Positions 20,125 through 30,638 of a stretch of DNA of 64,000 nucleotides are shown in pieces. Source of the stretch: Phaeosaccion multiseriatum (taxonomy: Eukaryota > Ochrophyta, other classes); contig OZ218953.1 of NCBI GenBank assembly GCA_965112735.1, forward strand, positions 2,976,001-3,040,000. Direction: 5' to 3'. The translations under genes and the position numbers were made by a program. Under the pieces are notes generated by a model, which saw nothing but the letters and a program-made list of their open reading frames with translations, was not told where the DNA came from and made no database searches. Within the stretch, counting starts at the first letter, position 1. Each line of letters starts with the position of its first letter.

Positions 20125-23100
20125 ATGCTGGAGAATCGCCTCTCCTTGACAGTCCCCCAAGACGCCTCCCTTGAGGAGGTAGTCTTGGCGCGGAAGCTGT
20201 CTCGCAGGGAGGAAAGATCAATCCCTCCAGAAGCCCATGTGAACGCACTGGGCTCGCCAGGGCCAGGGGCATCGGCCAAGCGCAGGATGCGATCGAGACG
20301 GCCGCCTTCAGCCGACGATTCTACTAGCTTTCGACAGTTCCCACCATTGAGCTTGACCTCACGACCAGTGACCACCATTGGTGGCGTGAGACAGGGCGCA
20401 TTGGTGGGCGTGAGAGGGGGCAGCATGGTCAACAACAGCATGGGACCGACACCAGACCCTGCTACGCTCTTGGCATCCAAGTGCAATCAGATGGCGACTA
20501 GACTGGCCCAGGTAGAGGGTGAGCTTCTGACGCTCAAGGCCTCTGCGGCCGCTGCGAACTCCGAAGCGGTAAAGAAACAGCTCAAAGCGGCGTCTCCCGC
20601 GCAGGGCAACGGGGTGGATTCGGGGCCGCAGGGGGAGGCCGAAAATAGGCGAGTCGAGCTTGAAAGGACGGTGGATGGGGCGTTTTCGCAAATCAGTTCG
20701 ATGGTGGACAACTTGTCGGACGTGTTTAGCAACGCTCAGCACATCTTGGCTACGAGGAGGACAGCGGCCACGAGAATCTCTTCGCTTGTTCGTCGGTACG
20801 TCGCGCGATGTCGCTTCTTGCGCATGCAAGACGTCTTGAAGGCTTGGCGTGTGCAGCACTCTGTGACGATTCTGCAATGCATTCGTGGAGAGATTGTGCG
20901 GCAGAAGCAATTGGAGGCGATTTACACGCAACTGCGCACCCGAGTGGACCACAACATGGTTCGGAAAGTGTTTCGAGAGTGGGTGTTTGTGGTGGGGGAG
21001 AACGAGGAGAGAAAGTACCAGATCAAGGAGCTGACGGCTCGGGTGGCGAAGAGGCAAATCTTCCAGCTCCAGGAGCGAGTTTTTCGGGAGTGGTGGGACG
21101 TCATGTTGGGGCCTCGAAGTGGGCGCATGTTGGCCAAGAAAAACCGGGACCGCATGCAAGTCGCCAGGGAGACACTGCATGCCCAACTGGTGGCGCAAGG
21201 TCGTGAGGGCCAGATCGTCACGAGTGAGATGGTTCGCGCAGCCATGAATAGGGGCGCTGTGCAAATCATGGAAGCCAGCCGCAAGACGCGGAGGCTTGTG
21301 GTGGCGTTTTGGATTCTGGCGGACGAAGTAGAGCTGAGAAAGCAGCAGGCCAGGGATAGTATACGGCTGTGTCGACGCAACATCCTGGGCAAATGCATTC
21401 GGGGATGGCAGCGGTGGGCGGCTCTGAACAGTGGCGGGCTCGCTCGGAAACCCATGACGGCGTACAAGGTCACCGTGGGGCTGCGCTACAACCCCAAGCG
21501 AGTGCAGCAGTTTGCCGATCAACGCTGTAAGTCGTCCCACTTTACAGCTTGGGCTCAGAAGGCAGCCCAATTAGCAAAGGCGGGGAGGAAGGGCCAGGGA
21601 GTCTTGACCAGGGTGGCCAAACAGTACTTCGACGTGTGGCAGGAGGAGACGGTCCGTCAGAGGCGCATGCGGCGAGCGGCCATGGGGGTGTGGCAGGCCA
21701 ACTCCACCAAGTCTCTGACCATTCCCTTTCGGATGTGGTACATTTTTGTAGATCGACAGAAGCGCCAGACGGAGGACCAGGAGCGAATCGTCAATGTGTA
21801 CCGCCGGGCCAGATCGAGGCACTTTTGCTACAAAATCTTGCGGGCGTGGCGGCACCAGGCTTGCTACGGACGGGTGGAAGGGCTATACACCCGACCCCAG
21901 CTAATGGCCTCCTTGGCAGAGCAGAAGGAGCACTGCTTCGCTCTCAACCAAGAGGTGAATGACTTGTCAGGGACGGTGGAGGACATGAACAAGGTGTCTA
22001 CGCAGTACCGCACCCAAATGATCTCGAGACAGAAGGAGGTGGCGGACCTGAGGGCGACGATTGATAAGCTTAACATGGCCATGCACCACGCGGAGCAAGA
22101 CGTTGTGCGCATGCAAACGGTGGTGGAAGCGGTGGTCAAGATTGCGCCTCATGTGCACGACGCAGTCATGGGCATGGCGCCCAGTTTCAATTTCCACGAC
22201 AGGGGGCTCACCCCTCTGGCTGCCACGCGGCAGGAGGACGTGGAGAGGGAGGAGGAGGAGAAGTTCCAAACGCGGCTGCACGAGTGGCTGGAGGAGCACC
22301 ATTACAACGACAGACCAGGGCAAGAAGGTGAAGGGGCAGATGCAGGTACCGCACTCAGCGACGGGGGAAGTATCGCTTCCAGTGGTGGTGGGGGGGGGGG
22401 TCGGAGGGTTGGTCCTGCGGTGGTCATGCGAGATGCCAGCACGGAAACCAGCGGGAGCAATGTCAAGGCGGATTCTACCGAGGCGGCGCAAGCGGCTCTC
22501 GCTGCCGCTGCGCTGACGGACGGGGTGGAACCCATCCTCTTGCCCGGAGAGTTAGAGGTGTTGGATCGAGTGGGGTGGGTTATGGAGAAGAGCAACTTGG
22601 AGGCCGTACTGGAGAGGACCAGAGAGCGAATGAGCGCTTTCGATCGAGCAAGGGAGGAGGCCTTCGAGGCGGAGAGACGGCAAGCAAGGGAGGAGCTCGA
22701 GGCCGCGGAGAGGGCCACCAAGAACGCTCGGTTGCTTGTGGATCGGTATCAGACCACCTTTGGGACATTGGAGGACGATGGTGCTGATCCTTTCTTGGAG
22801 CAACAAGCCATGGCGGTCAAGAGCAATGCTTCCGCGAGTGGTGGCGGCGAACAGTTGGGCGGTAACGGTAACAGTAGCAGTAGCAGTATCAGCAGCAGTG
22901 GGGGAAGCACAGGACCAGGTGGTGGTGGTGCAGCAGCAGCAGCAGCACCTCCACCATCGGAGGAGCCAGCAGAGCAAAGCAGACTCCTCCTCCGCCAGTG
23001 CGAGCAGGAGCTTGCTTACGTGGCGGGCCTTCACGAGTTCTTACGTAAGGGCGACCTCGAGGTCCTGACACCAGCTGCTGCAGAGGAGTGGGGCAAGCGA

Positions 23101-23547
23101 CCCAGCGCGGGCCTTGCCGTCCTACGTAAGGGCATGATGTCGAGTCTCCCCTGGCTCTCCCTTGGCAACAACGCTAGTGGCTGTGGGGCCGGGGTGGACG
23201 GCAAGATGACCTGGCATGACTTTTGCCTGGCCCTGACGTCTCGAACCCCGCAGGGGCGGGTCACGGAGACGGTGCGAGACAGACTCCAACACCGTCTTGG
23301 AGAGGCCAAAGAGCACGTGGATAGCATTATTGTCAAGGCGTTGTGCGGTAACGACCCTCCGGCAAGGGGCCCCAACCTCTACTCGTCCTCCTCCGGGGCG
23401 GCGGGGCGGGGGGACGGGGAGGAGGAGGACGAGGGCGTGAAGGGTGGGGAGGGAGGGGATGCAGCACCAGGAGGAGGAGGAGGATGCCACTCCGGTGCAG
23501 TAGCTCAGCAGGAGGACGAAGGTAGCAAGAAGTGGGGGTGGCGATGA
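20125..23547 (+). CDS. Sfi1-like / IQ-motif coiled-coil protein (centrosome or basal-body type)
   Basis: A single uninterrupted frame of 1140 residues, unlike its intron-rich neighbours. After a disordered N-terminal 200 residues there is an IQ-like calmodulin/centrin-binding segment (ATRISSLVRRYVARCRF, about residues 213-232). A series of Sfi1-type repeats follows, each with a helix ending in an aromatic-x-x-W core: VFREWVFVV, VFREWWDVM, CIRGWQRW, HFTAWAQKA, YFDVWQEET, PFRMWYIFV and ILRAWRHQA (about residues 235-600). A predicted coiled coil (about 610-680) and Gly/Ser linkers come next. Sfi1 repeats bind centrin along a long helix at microtubule-organising centres; the role here is inferred from that pattern only. 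Upstream lies a 172-bp gap to the retroelement-like frame. Confidence 0.7.
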   Translation: MLENRLSLTVPQDASLEEVVLARKLSRREERSIPPEAHVNALGSPGPGASAKRRMRSRRPPSADDSTSFRQFPPLSLTSRPVTTIGGVRQGALVGVRGGSMVNNSMGPTPDPATLLASKCNQMATRLAQVEGELLTLKASAAAANSEAVKKQLKAASPAQGNGVDSGPQGEAENRRVELERTVDGAFSQISSMVDNLSDVFSNAQHILATRRTAATRISSLVRRYVARCRFLRMQDVLKAWRVQHSVTILQCIRGEIVRQKQLEAIYTQLRTRVDHNMVRKVFREWVFVVGENEERKYQIKELTARVAKRQIFQLQERVFREWWDVMLGPRSGRMLAKKNRDRMQVARETLHAQLVAQGREGQIVTSEMVRAAMNRGAVQIMEASRKTRRLVVAFWILADEVELRKQQARDSIRLCRRNILGKCIRGWQRWAALNSGGLARKPMTAYKVTVGLRYNPKRVQQFADQRCKSSHFTAWAQKAAQLAKAGRKGQGVLTRVAKQYFDVWQEETVRQRRMRRAAMGVWQANSTKSLTIPFRMWYIFVDRQKRQTEDQERIVNVYRRARSRHFCYKILRAWRHQACYGRVEGLYTRPQLMASLAEQKEHCFALNQEVNDLSGTVEDMNKVSTQYRTQMISRQKEVADLRATIDKLNMAMHHAEQDVVRMQTVVEAVVKIAPHVHDAVMGMAPSFNFHDRGLTPLAATRQEDVEREEEEKFQTRLHEWLEEHHYNDRPGQEGEGADAGTALSDGGSIASSGGGGGGRRVGPAVVMRDASTETSGSNVKADSTEAAQAALAAAALTDGVEPILLPGELEVLDRVGWVMEKSNLEAVLERTRERMSAFDRAREEAFEAERRQAREELEAAERATKNARLLVDRYQTTFGTLEDDGADPFLEQQAMAVKSNASASGGGEQLGGNGNSSSSSISSSGGSTGPGGGGAAAAAAPPPSEEPAEQSRLLLRQCEQELAYVAGLHEFLRKGDLEVLTPAAAEEWGKRPSAGLAVLRKGMMSSLPWLSLGNNASGCGAGVDGKMTWHDFCLALTSRTPQGRVTETVRDRLQHRLGEAKEHVDSIIVKALCGNDPPARGPNLYSSSSGAAGRGDGEEEDEGVKGGEGGDAAPGGGGGCHSGAVAQQEDEGSKKWGWR

Positions 23548-23768
23548 ATATCATGATCATATGAATGCCACAGGTGCTCTTTACAGAATGCTTTTCCTGT
23601 TCAATACAGTCACTCAGAAAAGAGGAGGGAATACTGCATACTGCACCTCTTTTGTTGTACCTCTTCCCTCATTCCCGCCCGCGGGAGACGATAAGATCCC
23701 GCTCAACGCTACCATCGAGTGCCATCGACTGCCATACTCTTCCATGCATTGCCATCGATTGCCATCGA

Positions 23769-26700
23769 CTAGAGGCTCCGCGGTGGGTCCCCCAGGCCGC
23801 CGGCGAAGGCGTGCACAGCCTGTAAGGCGCAGAGAGCCAACTGGTCTGCCAGGTCTTTCGTCTCGGCCTCTGCGTACACGCGCACCACATCCTCCGTCCC
23901 CGAGGGGCGGACAAAGCACCGCCCTGACGAGAACAGCCTCGTCGCTGCGTCGAGGGCGATCTGAGTGAGTGAGTGAGTGAGTGGGTGAGGGGGGGAGAGA
24001 GAGGGAGGGAGGGAGGGAGGGAGGGAGGGAGGGCGTCAGTCAGCCTATCCGTCAGTCAGTCCGTCAGTCAATTCGTCACTCAGTCAGTCAGTCAGGCAAA
24101 GGGTCAAGACTTATCAACAACGAGCAGAGCCTACTACTTCCTCCCTTTCTACAACACTCGCGTGCGCACCAAATGCCACACCCTTCCCCCCGACCCCCTC
24201 CACCCCTGCCGCACTCCCAAAATGGTCGTCAATACGTACACACACCTAACGTGAAGACAAAAAACAAAAACGAGACGCACCTGAAGCCCTTGAATCCCCA
24301 CCCACCCCGTCACCCTCGATATACTAGGTAGACCAATCAGGTAGACCCATTAGGTACATTACACACGCACAGGGCAACACACCCACCCACTTCAGATGTC
24401 GCTCACACCTTCACGCACCTGAAGCTCCACCGGCTGCACGACGTGTGCTTCGTCCTCGCTGCACTGCACCACCGTCCGATCCTTCACAGCAAGCTTCGCC
24501 TGACGAGAGGGCAGCTCTGTGTACATGGCGCACCACTCAGGCATGCCCCAGCCCCGCAGCCCCAGCACAGCCGCCACCAGCAGCATGTCACAGATGGCAT
24601 CTCCGGTGGCCTGGTTCGCCAACCTCATGACGGCGGAGAGGCGTCTCACGGCCAGCTGCTGCCGCTCTGCTGTGGCCTCCGCCTTTGCCTTCTTCGCCGC
24701 CTTCTCCTCCTCTTCCTTCTTCTCCTCTTCCTCCTCCTCCTCATCCTCCTCCTTCTCCTTCTCCTGGCCGTTTGCCCCTGTCTCTGCCTCTCCTAGGTCA
24801 ATCTCCTCAAGCTCGCCCCCCAGCTTTCCAACTTCCTTCTTGATCCGCTCGCTGAAGAGTACGGTGCCGTGTCCATTGGCTTCAAAATACACCCCCACGT
24901 CATACTTGACCGCTTCGTGGTGCAGGTATTTGACGCCCGTCTTGGTGATGACGGTCTTGATCGACTTCGATTTTAGGTATGCGGTAGAGGCTCCGTTCGC
25001 GTACGCTGTTTGCACGCAGGCCAGCGAGAATTTACTGTGGGGTGTGCGTGTGTGTGTGTGTATGGGTATGATGAGACGACAGGGCGTCGTATTTTTTACG
25101 TAACAAGTTGCGATGAGGCGACGAGAAAGGCCACAGGAGAAACCGAACAGAGGGCAAGAGAGAGGAGGGCGTGAGGTAGGCACGCAGACACATAAAACGC
25201 AACGCAAGGGCAGACAGGACGAAACAGACTACACCACACCAGTGAAGCAAGCAGCAAGAACAAAACAAGTAACCAACACACAAGAAAGCACAAGCAAGGG
25301 TCCACCTCTTCGCCCCCTCGCCCCTCAGCTCAAACCCTCACCCCCCCTACTGAAGCCTTACATACACACCCCACACCATACCTGTCCAGCGCCAGCACCC
25401 CCATCTCCTCCCCCAAGAATCCCGCCAGCAGCGCCGCAATCTTATCCCCATCTGCCAGCGTCCACTCGCCCTCCTTGTCAAAGTAGTGAAACACGATACG
25501 GTCGGCGTCTCCGTCGAAGCTGCACAGGGTCTTGCCCCTGTCTGTTTCCTTGTCCACCCCTCTTGGTGGCTTGACGCCCTTCTGCACAAACTCCGCCCCG
25601 CAGCCCTCGTTGAGCATGCCGTGCCCGACTCCGTTCCTCACCTCCAGTCGGAGGGTGGGCAGCGCGGCTTTGACCAAGGCCAATACCTGTGTGTGTAGGT
25701 AGGCGTGGGTGGGTGTGGAATGAGTGGTGGGTGTGCGTGTGGATGTTAGGGGGGGTGGGGGGGGGGGGGCAGAGAGGCGCGATGCAGTCACTACACAAGG
25801 GTGGGAGAAGGGTGAAGGGGCAGTCGGCAGTCTTCATTCTCAAAACACGAGAGCCTCCAATACAGAGTATGCGGCAGACACCTACTCTTCACCATATGAA
25901 CCCCCTTCCACCCCGAACTCCCACCCCACCCCCCCCTCACCACCACCACCACCACCACCACCACCACCACCACCATCACCGCTCTCCAACAGTCAAACAC
26001 CACCAACCAACCTGAGGTCCTCCTACCCCGCACGCAGCGTCGACGTACAGCGTCTGGTCCTTCACCCCCGCAACCTCCAACAGAGCATCCCAACTGGAGC
26101 TGGAGCGTCTCTTGATGTCCTGCCAACTCGGTCGCTTGCCCTTGCTGTTGGTAGGCAGGCCCGTGGCCACCAAGTCGTTGTACGCCTGCCCCACCATGCG
26201 GTAGTAGCCTGCCTCCCCCTCCCACTCCGGTCGACCCCATGCCGTGCCTACCCACTTCTCGCCCACCTTGCCGAACGACTTGCCCGTCTCTATCCGCACA
26301 GCATGGTGCAGCTGAGGCGTGGTCAGGATGCCGAGATCGCGTACTTTCCCCTCCACTAGCTCCACCCCCTTCTTCACCAATGACGCCAGCCTCGGGCTGT
26401 GTTCTCGTGTGTCTCTGGCCAGCAAGACCAAGGGCACACTTACCCCTCCCCACGCGCTGCTACTGCTGCCTTGTTGCCCTTGCCCTTGACCTTGTCCTTG
26501 TCTACGTCCTCCTCCCCCCTCTTGTTTGTCTTCATCTGGCAGCGGGCCTTGCACAGGTGCGCAACAAACCGCCTCGCCCTCTGGAGGGTGGGGAATGGAC
26601 TCGGCCACGAACAGCTTGGCGAGCACATCAGTCACCTCCTGTGTGTTGGTGTGCATGTGAGGAGGTTTGGGGGGTGGGAAAGGAGAGTGAAATTAGACAC

Positions 26701-27462
26701 CGCAATCAACAAGGAGAGAGACTGAGCGAACTCGATTAGCTGCTGAGCTGTGCAGCCCGTCGCAGTCTCCATCCATGAAGGATGGACTTTGCCTCTCTTG
26801 CCCAAGCCTCTCCACCTTCCCCCACCTGCCATGGAGCATTGGCCAGCATCTCCGCGTACGCCTCCCACTTCTGATCGAGCATGCCTCCGTCCGGATCCAC
26901 GATCTTGAGGCCGTTGTCCTGCCCGGGGTTGTGTGACGCCGTCACCATGACCGCCACAGGCAGCCCCAGGCCGCGGCTCCGCAGCGCAGCGAGGATGCCC
27001 ATCCGCAGCACGGTGGAGTCCAGGATCTCCGCCTTGTCGCGGAAACCTTTTGGTTTGGGGGCGAGCGAGAGCGAGATACATATGATGCATTGAAACATTC
27101 AAACACGGGGCAGAAGCGAGTATACAGCAGCAGGTTACCAGGATGTCATTTTGAGGGATCGATAGAGAGGTCTTGGTCTGGGCTGCGGCGATAAGAAATA
27201 CATCACTCGATAGTTACCGCTGTTCGTACGCATCCCCTGCCCTGTCCACAGAACTCGACCACAACGATTTCGTGTACGTGTGCGCGTACATGGCTCTCCT
27301 TCTTGCTTCCTAAGGCGCGGCCTTGACGGCTGGAAGAACAAGGCTCGAAAAGGACAAGAGAGAAGAGACAACTGAAGCAAAAGGGCTCGACACTCTAAGT
27401 GCTACATGCCTACCTGCTGTGCCGTATCGCATTTTCTTCGAAGGCTTCTCCACGTTTGCCAT
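23769..27462 (-). CDS. PGM3/AGM1 homologue: Phosphoacetylglucosamine mutase (GlcNAc-6-P to GlcNAc-1-P)
   Basis: Exons on the minus strand: 27462-27414, 27046-26826, 26638-26012, 25686-25382, 25034-24419, 23960-23769; 669 residues with every junction in phase. It interconverts GlcNAc-6-P and GlcNAc-1-P on the cytosolic route to UDP-GlcNAc. Alpha-D-phosphohexomutase landmarks are all present: the catalytic serine loop MVTASHNPGQDNGLK (Ser54), the metal loop FDGDADRIVFHY, the sugar-binding loop YFEANGHGTVLFS and the phosphate-binding loop FVRPSGTEDVVRVYAE. Family members are usually about 540 residues; the excess is low-complexity insertions, chiefly a Glu/Lys/Ala-rich block near 24690-24790 and a Gly/Gln block near 26470-26530. 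The start at 27462 (MANVEKPSKKMRYGTAG) gives a short N terminus; an upstream 5' exon cannot be excluded. Confidence 0.93.
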
Positions 27463-28028
27463 CTCCGTCGTTAGCGAGGGGTACCATCTCTCCACCTTTG
27501 GGGAATGGGAGGGTGGGGGGGTGGCGATGCTTGAGGAGGAGATGTGCTGACCTGGATACGTTATCTACTTCTCCCGCTGCCTCACTCCCTCCCTCCCTCC
27601 CTACCTCTACGCACGTATGTAGCGTGTTCTGTCCACCGTATCTTTGGATCTTCCCCTGTCCCCCCCTTTCCAGCATCTCGTACCTGCGCCCCTCCCCATT
27701 CGCCCTCTCCCTCTCCCTCCTCTCCCCTTCCTTCGTACCTTTGAGGATGAGACCTGGGCCCCCATCCTGAACGAAGGTGGAGCAGCGTTGCGATCACTTC
27801 TGACCAAGGGTTTGGCGTTAGGCCGCAAAGAAGTGCGCCCGCTGTGAACTGCTGGACCACCAACAAGCCCACTTTCCCTCTTCAATCCCTGTAATATATA
27901 CCGCCGTCATATATACTCATCTTCAATCCCTGATCTCTCACAGAGAGAGAGAGAGACAGACTAGACCTGGGTTGTGCGTGTGAGGATCACATCCACGTCC
28001 AGGACCGCACGAAAAGGTGTGGGACACG
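27463..28028. promoter_or_regulatory. Divergent intergenic region, PAGM / alpha-beta hydrolase
   Basis: No gene was seen in 566 bp. There is a short direct repeat (TCTTCAATCCCTG, near 27880 and 27921), an AT-rich patch with TATATA near 27895-27915 and a GA run at about 27941-27957, all just upstream of the hydrolase start. The TATATA element may be part of that promoter. The upstream frame of PAGM extends a few codons past 27462, so a 5' exon could be hidden here. Confidence 0.4.
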
Positions 28029-29234
28029 ATGAGGAATCTGCGTTTTTTTATCATCGTCGTGTTGGTCTTGATCGCGGTGGCATTCTCTTTGCTTGCGGTA
28101 GAGCGGGAACACGTGCATAATCTTCTCGAGAAGGACGTCGAAGATCACACAGGCGCCATTCGCAAGAGGTATGGGCATGTGGACACTGTCTATCAACACC
28201 CACGTGAACGAGCTCTCTCAGCCGGTGTGTTCTTTCTGTTTCACGGGTGTGGACGCTCTGAGGAGGATTGGTTTTCGTATCCCGAGGAGCTCCTCATGAC
28301 ACAATTTCTCTTAGAGCATGGCTACTCCGTGGTGGGGCTAGCTAAACAGAGCAGGGTCGGGTGCTGGAAGAGGGAAGAGGCGGATTGGGTCGTGGAAGGG
28401 ATGAAGCTTTGGATCCTCGACAACCCTCTCGTCGGCGAGGGGAAAGAGCGCGTTCCATTTTTCGGCCTGGGGGCTAGTTCTGGAGGCTCCTTTGTGGTAG
28501 CTCTCTCATCACACCTCATCGATGCTGCCGAGAGACGAAAGGATGGGGACGAGGGCGGTGGTCCGGAACTGCTTTTCTCAGGCCTAGTGGTGCAAATTGC
28601 CCCCATCCGGAAGGAGGTGATGAGACTCTCCAGCCCCCCAATGGTGGTGCAATTCATGCCAAAAGACCCCTCGTTTGGCCCCCGGTCGCCAGCTGCAGCG
28701 GCATTGGATCAGGTTCGCAACGCTTACGAAACTCCCATCAAGTTGCTTCCACTCCTCCCTCGGCACTTTGGGTCCACGTATTTCGCAGAGCTCATGCCGA
28801 ACGACTTTTCAGAGCAGGTGAGCCGAGGATGGGCAGGTCAGATCAATCCATACCCTTTCTTCCATAGATCTATATGCGATTATCCCCTCCTGTTTGTTCC
28901 CTTTTCCCACTTGCCCTCCCGTCCTGTCCTGTCTTGGTCCATCCCTCGCGCTTGACTTCTTCCCTCTTCTCAGGCCTCTATTTCCTTGTTCGAGCGTTGG
29001 AAAACAGAGGGGTACTTTGATTGCTCCTCCGACTCGGGCCTCTGCACCATTGTCAGGGACCCCCGGCGTCACATCGCAGTCATGAAGCCGGCCCTCGACA
29101 ATGTGGAGCGGTCTGGGCCTCTCCTGTGGGAGAGGGTTCTTGAATTGCTCAACGTCGCATATGCTAGGCATGAGATCAGCTCCGAAGGGCGAAGTGAGTG
29201 GCTGGAGTGGCTTGAGCAGGAGCAGCAGCAGTAG
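28029..29234 (+). CDS. Membrane-anchored alpha/beta-hydrolase fold protein
   Basis: Two exons, 28029-28817 and 28974-29234; 349 residues. The ATG at 28029 is followed by an N-terminal hydrophobic anchor (LRFFIIVVLVLIAVAFSLLA). A probable oxyanion-hole motif (FFLFHGCGRSEEDW) precedes the nucleophile elbow GLGASSGGSF, in which Ser150 sits in GxSxG form. The C-terminal half carries a conserved-looking HIAVMKPALDN segment; the catalytic His and Asp cannot be placed with certainty. The fold is common to lipases, esterases and peptidases, and the substrate is unknown. The position of the anchor suggests a lumenal or extracytosolic catalytic domain. It lies convergent with the RsmE gene, 284 bp from its stop. 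Confidence 0.7.
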
Positions 29235-29518
29235 TAGCCGCCGCAGCAGCTGCACCCCAGAAGGCGCCTCGGCGCCAGCCCTTGAGCCATAGAACGCAGA
29301 GACTGGGTCCCGTGAGCCGCACTGGATGCTGTACATTCATAGCAGGTGCTCGAAGGAGTCACGCACAACCTGCGCCCAGCAACGCCCCGCCTGGCCTGTG
29401 CGACACGCGCACAAGGCTAGTCGAGTGCACACGGTTAGAGGCTCCGTGGCACACGTGTCGAGGCCCCGGGCGTCCGGACAGTGGCTCACCCTCTTCTCTA
29501 CTGAGCTACCTCTGGCTG

Positions 29519-30607
29519 CTACGGCTGCTGCTGGTGCTGTTGCGGCTGCTCTAAACTGTCTAGTAAGTCATGCGCCTGACTGAGTAGCGCACAAACGGCG
29601 ACATCAGAGCGCAGGACTCGCGGACCCCAAGTTACAGTCTGGAAACCTGAAGGCGTGCAAGAGGTGTCGGTGATGGTTGGGGTCAGGTATGGGAGGGGCC
29701 CGTCGAGAAAGAGCAGAGCAGGAACGGACAGAGAGAGCAAGAGAAAGAGAAAGAGAGAGAGAGAGGCAGAGCAGGAACGGACAGAGAGAGCAAGGGAGAG
29801 AGAGAGAGGAGGAGGAGGGAGAGACTTGCTCCAAACTTGTGTACCACAAGTGCTGCGTCGCCTGCTTGCTTGCTGCGAGACAACAAGAGACTTGCACAGC
29901 ACAGCAAGACGGGTGTGTAGTACGGCGCATCCTCTTTCCTCGCCCACTCTCGCACCACCAGTCGGTCGCACTGCACCGCCCTCACTCACCGTGTGCTTGG
30001 AACAAATCCAACTCGAAAGGGTCGTCCCAACCGCCTGTGGTCATCGGATGATATATATGGAGTTGGGGCCGTCAAGTCAGTTACAGGAGGCGAGGGGGAT
30101 GAGGAGAAGGAGGAGGAGGAGGAGGAGGAGGAGGAGGAGGGGGAGGAGGAGGAGGAGGAGGGGGAGGAGGAGGAGGGGCGAGTGAGCATGAGTGCCTATG
30201 CACGCTCCTGCTCGTGCTCCAGGAAAAGTCATTTGCCTGAACGAAGAGGCGCGGATGATGATGCATAACACATCATTTCACAGAACTGTTTCTTTGAGCA
30301 AATCCACCTGCATTCTTGAGGGCTCCCAGTCCCCATCTTTAGGGACCGATACACTTGCACCCGAACTAACCTTCTGGCCCTATCGCAAGCAGGATCCTGA
30401 CGTCACTAGCAGCCACCCCCGGGGGTGGCAGAGCAGACCGGACTCGAGGAGGAGGAACCTTGCTGTCCCACCGTGTAGGATGAGCGATGAGCTGCGAGAA
30501 GATGGAAGGGGGGATGGGGAGACGGGGGGGGGGGAGGGGGGGAGAGAGAATGAGATGAGGACCAGGGGAGAGACAGCCAGACAAGACAGAGAGACAGACA
30601 TCCAGAT

Positions 30608-30638
<31 letters not shown>

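Noticed and set aside
20359-21570. Minus-strand frame of 403 codons
   Set aside because: Antisense to the Sfi1-like gene. It lacks any motif, while the plus frame has clear IQ and Trp-core repeats.
30181-30300. An alternative RsmE exon at about 30280 ending in an early stop
   Set aside because: It would truncate the SPOUT knot. The 45-nt exon 30034-29990 keeps phase and completes GPEGGW and the RVLRSD motif.
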